This document shows positions 16,969 to 23,261 of a stretch of 64,000 nt of DNA, in pieces. The stretch is from assembly GCF_001267405.1 (NCBI RefSeq), contig NZ_CP012369.1, positions 1,948,001 to 2,012,000 of the forward strand, in the 5' to 3' direction. Source of the DNA: Moorella thermoacetica (lineage in GTDB: Bacteria; Bacillota; DSM-521; Neomoorellales; Neomoorellaceae). The position numbers and the translations under genes were made by a program. Position 1 is the first letter of the stretch, and every line of letters starts with the position of its first letter. The notes below the pieces were generated by a model. The model had not been told where the DNA came from. It ran no database searches and worked only from the letters and a program-made list of their open reading frames with translations.

Positions 16969-17495
16969 TGGCCGGAAGAATAGAGGTTTTAATCAGCGGC
17001 TTCGGCGGTCAGGGAGTGGTAAGAATCGGCCAGACTTTGAGCCTGGCCGCCGTTTACCAGGGACTCCATACGACAATGCTAATCAGCCACGGGACGGAAA
17101 CCCGGGGCGGTTACGTGCGCAGCCAGGTGGTTATTGCCGGCGAGCCGGTAGACAGCCCGGTGGTAGAGCGGCCCGATTATTTCTGTGCTTTATCCAGCGC
17201 CGCTTACAACAGGTTTAAGCACCTGGTCAGGGATGGGTTAATCCTTTATGATCCCGGTTACCTGGAGCCTGACTTAAGCCTACCGGTACGGCATATCGCC
17301 CTCCCGGCCAGGGACCTGGCCGTTAAAAACCTGGGCCGGGAGATCTTCGCCAACGCCATTTTCCTGGGCGCTTTGACCAGGTTGATGGCAGGCGTACTGG
17401 AACCGGAGGTCGTCAGGAAGGCCATGCTGGAACGCATCCGGGTTTTCGGCGAAGAAAATGTTAAAGCCCTGAATCTCGGTTACAGCTTACTCTGA
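16965..17495 (+). CDS. korC: 2-oxoacid:ferredoxin oxidoreductase, gamma subunit
   Basis: 176 residues, overlapping korB by 4 bases. G-F-G-G-Q-G-V-V-R-I-G near residues 11-21 and E-T-R-G-G-Y-V-R-S near 45-53 are the domain III signatures of this subunit. It is the last gene of the importer-ligase-oxidoreductase operon. Its end overlaps, tail to tail, the stop of the truncated B3/4 gene by 9 bases, and no terminator is seen between them. Confidence 0.9.
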   Translation: MMAGRIEVLISGFGGQGVVRIGQTLSLAAVYQGLHTTMLISHGTETRGGYVRSQVVIAGEPVDSPVVERPDYFCALSSAAYNRFKHLVRDGLILYDPGYLEPDLSLPVRHIALPARDLAVKNLGREIFANAIFLGALTRLMAGVLEPEVVRKAMLERIRVFGEENVKALNLGYSLL

Positions 17496-17891
17496 GCCGG
17501 TATACTCGATGGTAGCCAGGCTAACCTGCCCCTGGCAGTAGGTGACGATAAGGCCCATCAACTCATCCGCCGCCCGGTATAAATAATCCATGGGGGTGGC
17601 GGCATTTCCCTGGATAATAAAGAAGGCGTTTGTCGTTTCCGGAGTGATTTTGGTTTTCTCGCACTGCTTGACCTCCAGCCGGCAAAGGATTTCCCTTGCG
17701 TCCATATAGGCATATTCCCCGGGCGATACGGGTACAGGTCCGGTGGCACCCAGGGGGTGAAATCTTTCCTTCCCGGTGGTAAGATTAAAAGCGATCTTAC
17801 CCTCCACCTTGTCCAGATCATGGGCCCCCAGGGCCAGGGCATACTTCAGGGAGATATAATTGTATGAATCCACCAGGCTGTTTATTTGCAT
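17487..17891 (-). pseudogene. B3/4 tRNA-binding-domain protein, 5' part deleted
   Basis: The minus-strand frame keeps the C-terminal two thirds of a stand-alone B3/4-domain protein (the domain of phenylalanyl-tRNA synthetase beta): I-N-S-L-V-D-S-Y-N-Y-I-S-L-K, G-A-H-D-L-D-K-V-E-G, P-G-E-Y-A-Y-M-D and F-F-I-I-Q-G-N-A. Upstream of M-Q-I-N-S the reading frame continues, but into antisense of the metI fragment. So roughly the first 80-100 residues have been replaced. I judge it a deletion product; a short protein from ATG 17891 is conceivable but lacks a good SD. Confidence 0.7.
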
Positions 17892-17898
17892 CAGCCTG

Positions 17899-18312
17899 GA
17901 GGTCGTTGGCACCTTTATCGGTACAACTGCATCTATCGTACCCCTGTCTGTCGGCGCTATACCATTTGTCGCCCGCCTGGTGGAAACCTCCCTGCGGGAA
18001 ATACCTTGGGGGGTCATTGAGGCGGCTCAATCTATGGGGGCTTCTCCATGGCAAATTATCGTCCGGGTGATGCTTCCGGAAGCTACCCCCTCCTTGGTAT
18101 CCGGTTTTGTTTTAACTACCATTACCTTGATTGGCTATTCCGCCATGGCCGGTGTAGTCGGCGGCGGTGGATTGGGCACCCTTGCTTATCAATACGGCTT
18201 TCAGCGCTACCAAAATGACGTTATGGTTATTACCGTCGTTTTATTAATCATTATGGTCCAGATCATTCAGGTAGTAGGTGACCGGATTGTCGCCCGTTTA
18301 AGCCGGCGTTAA
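17899..18312 (+). pseudogene. metI: Methionine ABC transporter permease MetI, 5' part deleted
   Basis: From about 17899 the plus strand encodes the last 138 residues of a MetI permease: V-G-T-F-I-G-T-T-A-S-I-V-P-L, V-A-R-L-V-E, the EAA loop V-I-E-A-A-Q-S-M-G-A-S-P-W-Q-I and G-Y-S-A-M-A-G-V-V-G-G-G-G. About 80-90 N-terminal residues are missing, and no metN or metQ is present. The upstream in-frame ATG at 17860 is antisense to the B3/4 fragment and has no SD. Only an inert remnant is likely. The gene symbol is for the transporter permease, not the B. subtilis enzyme of the same name. Confidence 0.75.
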
Positions 18313-18349
18313 CCCGGAAATCGGGAAAAGTTTCTCTAAGCTTCTCCCC

Positions 18350-18377
18350 TTGACGCTTTAGATATAGAGGATATAAT
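18350..18377 (+). promoter_or_regulatory. Promoter for the SAM-riboswitch transcript
   Basis: TTGACG (18350-18355), 16 bases, TATAAT (18372-18377). It lies about 45 bases ahead of the riboswitch, showing that the two trans-sulfuration genes keep an independent promoter despite the metI deletion upstream. Confidence 0.65.
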
Positions 18378-18422
18378 AAATATAACTAAGCTGATTAAAA
18401 AACTAAAAAATAAATACCCGGA

Positions 18423-18535
18423 AACTCTTATCGAGAGCTGGCGGAGGGACTGGCCCGATGAAGCCCGGCAACCGGCCTCTTAGAACCCAGGTACGGTGCC
18501 AATTCCTGCAGGATTTCTCCTGGCAGATGAGAGTT
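18423..18535 (+). promoter_or_regulatory. SAM-I (S-box) riboswitch aptamer
   Basis: P1 is AACTCT (18423-18428) with AGAGTT (18530-18535). The conserved core is intact: TTATCGAGAGC, GCGGAGGGACTGGCCC, GATGAAGCCCGGCAACC, and a GGTGCCAATTCC box before the terminal GATGAGAG. The aptamer binds S-adenosylmethionine and, by the adjoining terminator, shuts off transcription when SAM is plentiful. It controls the metI/metC-type genes downstream. Confidence 0.95.
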
Positions 18536-18538
18536 GAA

Positions 18539-18573
18539 AAAAGCTTTTCGTCTGCGAAGAGCTTTTATTTTGT
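18539..18573 (+). terminator. Riboswitch expression-platform terminator
   Basis: AAGCTTTTCG (18541-18550) pairs with CGAAGAGCTT (18555-18564) around TCTG, followed by TTATTTTGT. It is the OFF hairpin of the S-box riboswitch, 20 bases before the first gene. Confidence 0.85.
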
Positions 18574-18593
18574 CATAGGGGGAGTTGGATAAA

Positions 18594-19730
18594 ATGCGTC
18601 TGGCTACAGAGCTGGTCCAGCTGGGAGTAGGGTATGATAGTAAAACGGGAGCTATCAGCACGCCTATCTACCAGTCAGCTACCTTCCGTCACCCGGCCCT
18701 GGGGCAGAGTACTGGTTTTGACTACAGCCGGACAGGCAACCCTACCCGCCAGGTCCTGGAAGAAGGCCTGGCCGGGCTGGAGGGAGGCTGTCGCGCCCTG
18801 GCCTTTGCCTCCGGCATGGCCGCCATTACCGCCGTTCTCTGCCTTTTCCGGCCCGGCGACCACCTGGTGGTTTCTGAGGATTTATACGGCGGTACTTACA
18901 GGCTGCTAAACCAAGTAGCGGTTCCCTTGGGGCTGGAGTTTTCCCTTGTAGATACTACTGACCTGGCTGCCCTGGCTGCATCTATAAGGAACAATACGAA
19001 AGGCATCTTCCTGGAGACACCTACCAACCCACTAATGAAAATCACCGATATTGCCGCCGTGGTTGCCCTGGCCCGCCAGAGGGGCCTGTTGACTATTGTA
19101 GATAATACTTTTATGACCCCTTACCTGCAGCGACCCCTGGAACTGGGAGCGGACCTGGTGGTCCACAGCGCCACCAAATATTTAGGCGGTCACAATGATG
19201 TAGTTATGGGGGCAGCGATAGCCGCCCGGGAGGATCTCAGCGAAAGGCTGGCCTTTATCCAAAATACCATCGGCGCGATTCCCGGTCCCCAGGACTGCTG
19301 GCTGGTAATCCGGGGCTTGAAAACCCTGGCCGTACGCCTGGAGCGAGCCCAGGCCAACGCTTTTGAGCTGGCCCGGTGGCTGGCCGAACACCCCCTGGTG
19401 ACCAGGGTTTATTATCCGGGCCTCCCCCATCATCCCGGTCACGAAATATGTAAAAAACAGTCCAGCGGGTTCGGGGCCATGCTTTCCTTTGAAGTCAAGC
19501 ACGCCGGACTGGTGGAGCAGATTTTACAGCGCTTAAAAATTATTTCCTTTGCGGAAAGCCTGGGTGGGGTAGAAAGCTTGATCACTTTTCCGGAACGCCA
19601 GACCCATGCCGAAATCCCTGCTGAGATGCGTCTTAAACTGGGCATCAATGATCGTTTGTTACGTTTGTCAGTCGGACTGGAAGACTTGAACGATCTCAAG
19701 GCCGACCTGGACCAGGCTCTGGCCTGTTAA
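18594..19730 (+). CDS. Trans-sulfuration PLP enzyme, cystathionine gamma-synthase / O-acetylhomoserine thiolyase type
   Basis: 378 residues from ATG 18594 behind AGGGGGAG; an in-frame TTG at 18585 abuts the SD and is less likely. Motifs of the Cys/Met-metabolism PLP family: D-Y-S-R-T-G-N-P-T-R, A-F-A-S-G-M-A-A-I, E-T-P-T-N-P, D-N-T-F-M-T-P and the PLP Lys in S-A-T-K-Y-L-G-G-H. Being first in a SAM-riboswitch operon of two paralogs mirrors the metI-metC pair of Bacillus, where the first enzyme condenses acylhomoserine with cysteine. The exact reaction is inferred. Confidence 0.88.
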   Translation: MRLATELVQLGVGYDSKTGAISTPIYQSATFRHPALGQSTGFDYSRTGNPTRQVLEEGLAGLEGGCRALAFASGMAAITAVLCLFRPGDHLVVSEDLYGGTYRLLNQVAVPLGLEFSLVDTTDLAALAASIRNNTKGIFLETPTNPLMKITDIAAVVALARQRGLLTIVDNTFMTPYLQRPLELGADLVVHSATKYLGGHNDVVMGAAIAAREDLSERLAFIQNTIGAIPGPQDCWLVIRGLKTLAVRLERAQANAFELARWLAEHPLVTRVYYPGLPHHPGHEICKKQSSGFGAMLSFEVKHAGLVEQILQRLKIISFAESLGGVESLITFPERQTHAEIPAEMRLKLGINDRLLRLSVGLEDLNDLKADLDQALAC

Positions 19731-19807
19731 ACCCTTTTTACCCTGGGCGGCGGCTTAAAATTAACGCAAGGTAAACAGGGACTTTAAAGAAGAGGGGTAA
19801 ACAGAGT

Positions 19808-20959
19808 ATGCAGAGAGGAACGCGACTGATCCATCACCGCTTATCTATGGATTCTGCTACCGGAGGGGTGAGTATCCCCATCCACCAGAGCGTGGTATTT
19901 GCCCAGGAAAGCCTGGATCAGCCGGGCGAATACGAATACACCCGTTCCGGCAATCCTACCCGGCGGGCCCTGGAAGAGGCCATCGCCGAGCTGGAAGGAG
20001 GTAATTACGGTTTTGCTTTTGCTTCCGGAATGGCAGCTATCACCGCCGCTTTAAGCCTTTTTTCGTCCGGCGACCACCTGCTGGTATCCAGGGATATCTA
20101 TGGCGGCACCTACCGGGCCCTGGCCGAGGTTTTCCCGCGTTTCGGCCTGGAAGTAACCTTCGTGGATACCACCAACCTGGAGACAGTGGCGGCCCAGATC
20201 CGGCCTTCTACCAAAGGGCTTTACCTCGAAACCCCTTCCAACCCGCTGATGAAAATCACCGACCTGGCCAGGGCCGCCGCCCTGGCCAGGGAACACGGCT
20301 TGATAACCATAGCAGACAATACCTTCATGACTCCCTACCTGCAGCGGCCCCTGGAACTGGGAATTGACATCGTCGTCCACAGCGCCACCAAATACCTGGG
20401 CGGCCACAGCGACTGCCTGGCAGGCCTGGCTGTCACCAGGGACGCCGGCCTGGCCAGGGAACTGACCCTGCTGCAAAACACCCTGGGGACCGTCCTGGCC
20501 CCCCATGAGTGCTGGCTGATTTTACGGGGCATCAAGACTCTGAAGGTGCGCCTGCTCCAACAACAACGGACGGCGACTGTACTGGCGGAATGGTTACGCA
20601 AACACCCGCAAGTGAAGGCCGTCTACTACCCGGGCCTGGAGGGGCACCCGGGCCGGGAAACGCACTTTCGCCAGGCCGACGGTGGCGGGGGCGTACTCTC
20701 CTTCCGCCTGGCTACGCCGGAACTGGCCCGCCAGGTCATTAACAACGTCAGACTGCCGGTCATTGGTTCCAGCCTGGGGGCTGTGGAGAGCATCATCTCC
20801 CTACCGGCCACCATGTCCCACGGCAGCCTGCCGGGAGAGCTAAAGCGCGAACTCGGGATCACCCCCGACCTGGTACGGCTGTCGGTGGGTCTGGAGGAGG
20901 CGGAAGACCTGCAGGCCGACCTGGAGCAGGCACTGGATTCTCCCCGGGGGCACAGGTAA
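19808..20959 (+). CDS. metC: Trans-sulfuration PLP enzyme, cystathionine beta-lyase type
   Basis: 383 residues, SD AGAAGAGGGG upstream. It is a close paralog of the preceding gene with the same motif order (E-Y-T-R-S-G-N-P-T-R, A-F-A-S-G-M-A-A-I, S-A-T-K-Y-L-G-G-H). As second gene behind the SAM riboswitch it most likely cleaves cystathionine to homocysteine, but beta-lyase, gamma-synthase and gamma-lyase are hard to separate by eye. A weak AGGGG/CCCT hairpin with five T lies at about 20976-20994. Confidence 0.82.
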   Translation: MQRGTRLIHHRLSMDSATGGVSIPIHQSVVFAQESLDQPGEYEYTRSGNPTRRALEEAIAELEGGNYGFAFASGMAAITAALSLFSSGDHLLVSRDIYGGTYRALAEVFPRFGLEVTFVDTTNLETVAAQIRPSTKGLYLETPSNPLMKITDLARAAALAREHGLITIADNTFMTPYLQRPLELGIDIVVHSATKYLGGHSDCLAGLAVTRDAGLARELTLLQNTLGTVLAPHECWLILRGIKTLKVRLLQQQRTATVLAEWLRKHPQVKAVYYPGLEGHPGRETHFRQADGGGGVLSFRLATPELARQVINNVRLPVIGSSLGAVESIISLPATMSHGSLPGELKRELGITPDLVRLSVGLEEAEDLQADLEQALDSPRGHR

Positions 20960-21000
20960 AACAAATTACTGTTGAAGGGGTATGCCCTGTTTTTAAACCC

Positions 21001-21034
21001 AAAAAAGCAGGCGCATTCAAATATGACGCCTGCT
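21001..21034 (-). terminator. Terminator for the minus-strand lipoprotein gene
   Basis: On the minus strand GCAGGCG and CGCCTGC (21027-21033 and 21007-21013) form a 7-bp stem, followed by TTTTTT. It is 13 bases past the stop codon. Confidence 0.75.
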
Positions 21035-21045
21035 GCTCCAGCAAG

Positions 21046-21597
21046 TTACAATTGCCACTTAAACTCCCGTACCGGTACTCCGCGGAGGTTATTAATGCTT
21101 AAGGTTAACTCCCTGAGGGGTTCATTTCCAGGGGCCTTAAAACGTATCATGCCTTCCGGGTGGTGGCCGTCCTGGCTGACAAACTCCCAGGTGCCACGTC
21201 CGGCATCGCGGCCGTTGACCTTAAGGCGTATAGCCCCGGCAAAATCAAAATCCCGCAAATCACCGGAATGGGTGGTCAAAGCTATGTTAAATATCAGGTT
21301 GGTAGATAGATCCTTCTCCTGCTCCGGGATCATTTTCAGACTGCGGGCCTGCAGGTATTCCGGGGTCAGCCAGGTAACTTCAACAGTGACCCCGCCCTGG
21401 CTATCCCGGCGTTCATAAAAAGAAGCTTCAACCGGCCGGCCGGTTCCTGCCTGCCCGGCCGGGGGCTTTTGTGCCTGTCCCAGGGTTAAAGGGGCATTTT
21501 GGGTTTCCGTTTTCCCTTGGCCACACCCGGCCATGACCAGGGCAACCAATACCAGCAGGCTAAAAAAGAGTAAAAAGCGATGCTTTTGTTTGGCCAT
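21046..21597 (-). CDS. Putative secreted lipoprotein, function unknown
   Basis: 183 residues, ATG start. A basic N-terminus, a hydrophobic core and lipobox V-M-A-G-C near residue 25 mark a lipoprotein. A Gln/Ala/Pro-rich linker follows, then a domain of alternating beta strands (V-T-V-E-V-T-W-L-T-P-E-Y, F-N-I-A-L-T-T-H-S-G-D-L, G-T-W-E-F-V-S-Q-D-G-H-H-P-E-G). I do not recognise the family. It stands alone with its own terminator; a small membrane-protein gene lies upstream on the same strand. Confidence 0.75.
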   Translation of the reverse strand: MAKQKHRFLLFFSLLVLVALVMAGCGQGKTETQNAPLTLGQAQKPPAGQAGTGRPVEASFYERRDSQGGVTVEVTWLTPEYLQARSLKMIPEQEKDLSTNLIFNIALTTHSGDLRDFDFAGAIRLKVNGRDAGRGTWEFVSQDGHHPEGMIRFKAPGNEPLRELTLSINNLRGVPVREFKWQL

Positions 21598-21646
21598 AGT
21601 AACCTTCCCTTCTATGCGTTTGTTTTCCTTTAGAAAACGGGATACT

Positions 21647-22036
21647 TTATTTTATAATGGCGATCCTGAAAGGCCAGAGGTTATGCCTGGCCATAAGCCG
21701 CAGCAGCAGGTATATACCCAGTAAATTGATGGCAATACCCAGCCACATGACCGGGTAACGGTATTGTTCTAAAAAAATGGCGGCCCCGGAAGCTCCTATA
21801 ACGGGTAACAGCTCGCCGATATGGTGCAGGCAGCAGGCTACCATGGAAACCGTGGAAGCTCCGGTTCCAGTGGCGGCCACGGCACCGGCACCGCCAGCGT
21901 GGAGAATTTTTTGCCGGCTCCGGATATAATTATAAAGGCCTGTCTGGATCCCAAAACCAATGGCGATGGCCGCGACATAAAAACGATCCTGGCTTAACAG
22001 TTCGAGGCTGTGCTGCCATGAACGGGAGCTCTTCAC
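21647..22036 (-). CDS. Small membrane protein with Cys-Cys / His-His motif, function unknown
   Basis: 129 residues from GTG 22036, five bases after GGAG; the longer upstream frame is not preceded by an SD. About three to four hydrophobic segments are visible. The loop A-T-G-T-G-A-S-T-V-S-M-V-A-C-C-L-H-H-I-G-E carries vicinal Cys and His residues that could bind metal. Its start codon lies inside TTTTGTGAA, a sequence repeated at the nearby promoter-like element (22082-22102) and at the copA promoter. A link to copper or redox handling is therefore plausible but unproven. Confidence 0.65.
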   Translation of the reverse strand: MKSSRSWQHSLELLSQDRFYVAAIAIGFGIQTGLYNYIRSRQKILHAGGAGAVAATGTGASTVSMVACCLHHIGELLPVIGASGAAIFLEQYRYPVMWLGIAINLLGIYLLLRLMARHNLWPFRIAIIK

Positions 22037-22081
22037 AAAATCTCCACAAATGTGATAGCCGCAGCGCCCGGATTTATGTAG

Positions 22082-22102
22082 TTTTTGTGAAGTTCCTTGA
22101 CT
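22082..22102 (+). promoter_or_regulatory. Promoter-like element duplicated from the copA promoter
   Basis: TTTTTGTGAA (22082-22091), five bases, then TTGACT (22097-22102). The copA promoter has the identical decamer, also five bases before TTGACA (23018-23038). No -10 box fits downstream, where the truncated lgt frame begins, so this looks like the left half of a promoter whose right half was deleted. Confidence 0.45.
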
Positions 22103-22120
22103 CCCCCGGGTAGGAAAAAT

Positions 22121-22747
22121 CTTCAAGACGGCGGTCTATCCATTCATGGCGCTCTTATCGGGGGCCTGCTAGCGGGGGTGATCTTCAGCCGCCTTTACCG
22201 GCTGCCCTTCTGGCGCCTGGCAGATGTGGTGGCGCCAGGCCTGGCCCTGGGGATAGCCATCGGCCGGGTAGGGTGCGACGTCTTTGGTCGCCCCATGGCC
22301 ACCCCCTGGCCCTGGGGAGTCATGGTTAACGGGCAACTCCTCCACCCGGCCCAGGTTTATGAGTTTCTCCTCGACTACCTTCTTTTCTTCTACCTCTGGC
22401 GGCGGAAAAATGTCGCCTACGACGGCCAGCTCTTTATCCGCTTCGCCATACTTTATGCCACCATCCGGGGAGTAGTGGAGCTGATCCGTTACAACCCACT
22501 GATTTGGGGTCCCTTCTCAGTGGCTCATGCGGCCAGCCTGACCTTTATCTTTGCCGCCGTCCTGGCCAGTATAATCCTGAAAAAACGCCCGGGTCAGCAA
22601 GCAAATTCCGGCGCCCCTGTGGCGGCTACCGCACCCCGGCCCGGGGACATGCTAGCAGCTATAGAAGACAGACTTGCGTGGCAGCTTTTAATCCTGGCTG
22701 TACTGGTCAGCCTGTCCCTAGTAACATTCTATAGCCTGGGGCCATAA
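22121..22747 (+). pseudogene. lgt: Prolipoprotein diacylglyceryl transferase, N-terminus missing
   Basis: From about 22121 the frame encodes D-G-G-L-S-I-H-G-A-L-I-G-G, the motif with the catalytic His of Lgt, then L-A-D-V-V-A-P-G-L-A-L-G-I-A-I-G-R-V-G-C, P-W-G-V and the later membrane segments with H-P-A-Q-V-Y-E. The first ~75 residues (two membrane segments) are absent. The only upstream start in frame is TTG 22097, which coincides with a -35-like box and has no SD. The body shows no internal stops, so the loss may be recent. A functional copy is expected elsewhere, because lipoprotein genes are present. Confidence 0.7.
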
Positions 22748-22800
22748 TAGCGTCCCCACCGCCAGGCTATAGACAGGGTAGGGAGGTTTTTGGTAAAATT

Positions 22801-22806
22801 TATAAT
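22801..22806 (+). promoter_or_regulatory. Possible -10 box for the tiny ORF unit
   Basis: A consensus TATAAT 27 bases before the 18-codon ORF. No good -35 box is seen at 17 bases, but GGTAGGGAGG lies there, so an activator-dependent promoter is possible. Confidence 0.3.
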
Positions 22807-22832
22807 GCCTTAAAGTAAAAGGAGGGAGCGAA

Positions 22833-22889
22833 TTGACCAGGAAGCGCTGGCTGCTGAGGGCAGTCGCCCACTGCAAGGAAGGCTGCTGA
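22833..22889 (+). CDS. 18-residue ORF with strong SD, ending His-Cys-Lys-Glu-Gly-Cys
   Basis: TTG 22833 is seven bases after a perfect AGGAGG and opens 18 codons, rich in Arg/Trp/Leu at the start and ending H-C-K-E-G-C before TGA. A terminator (22940-22970) follows 50 bases later, and the copA promoter lies beyond it, so this would be an independent short transcript. It could be a leader peptide sensing Cys-tRNA, a metal-binding micropeptide, or chance. Only the SD and its context support it. Confidence 0.35.
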   Translation: MTRKRWLLRAVAHCKEGC

Positions 22890-22939
22890 ATTAAGTCCCG
22901 GGCATGACGTTAAACTGCCCGCTGTGTTCACTTTACGTG

Positions 22940-22974
22940 GGCCTTCCCTTCCTCCCAGGAAGGGAAGGCCTTTA
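22940..22974 (+). terminator. Strong terminator between the lgt remnant and copA
   Basis: GGCCTTCCCTTCC (22940-22952) and GGAAGGGAAGGCC (22958-22970) form a perfect 13-bp stem with a 5-base loop, then TTTATAATT. It insulates copA from upstream transcription. Confidence 0.75.
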
Positions 22975-23017
22975 TAATTATGAGTGAAACTGGAAAGCCC
23001 CACCAAAAAATGTGTAC

Positions 23018-23087
23018 TTTTTGTGAAACTCATTGACATCTACAAGATGGCGAAATATAATCAGGTTGTAAATACCCCCAAGGGGTA
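23018..23087 (+). promoter_or_regulatory. copA promoter with CsoR-type operator
   Basis: A consensus promoter, TTGACA (23033-23038), 17 bases, TATAAT (23056-23061), is preceded by TTTTTGTGAA (23018-23027). Twelve bases past the -10 box lies TACCCC-CAA-GGGGTA (23073-23087), a perfect 6-bp inverted repeat of the CsoR operator type. Repression from this position, released by Cu(I), is the likely mode. The mRNA leader before copA is about 170 bases; no further element was recognised in it. Confidence 0.75.
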
Positions 23088-23261
23088 GTTTCGGGAAAAA
23101 TTTCCTGGTTTGTAACGGCCTTAACCGCGAGGTAATTTTACTACGGTAATAATACTAAAAGGAAAGGGGTAAGGTAGCATGTAGTAACTAACATTGATCA
23201 GGTCGCTCAGGTCTACATGATATAAAAGGATTTTTAACGTATTTTACCGGAGGTGAACCCA

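Noticed and set aside
17860-18312. Intact 150-residue MetI permease starting at ATG 17860
   Set aside because: The first 12 codons are antisense to the B3/4 fragment, there is no SD, and the permease core is missing its N-terminal third.
23180-23186. ATG-TAG minimal ORF in the copA leader after GGGGTAAGG
   Set aside because: A start-stop pair can matter in leaders, but nothing else supports it here.
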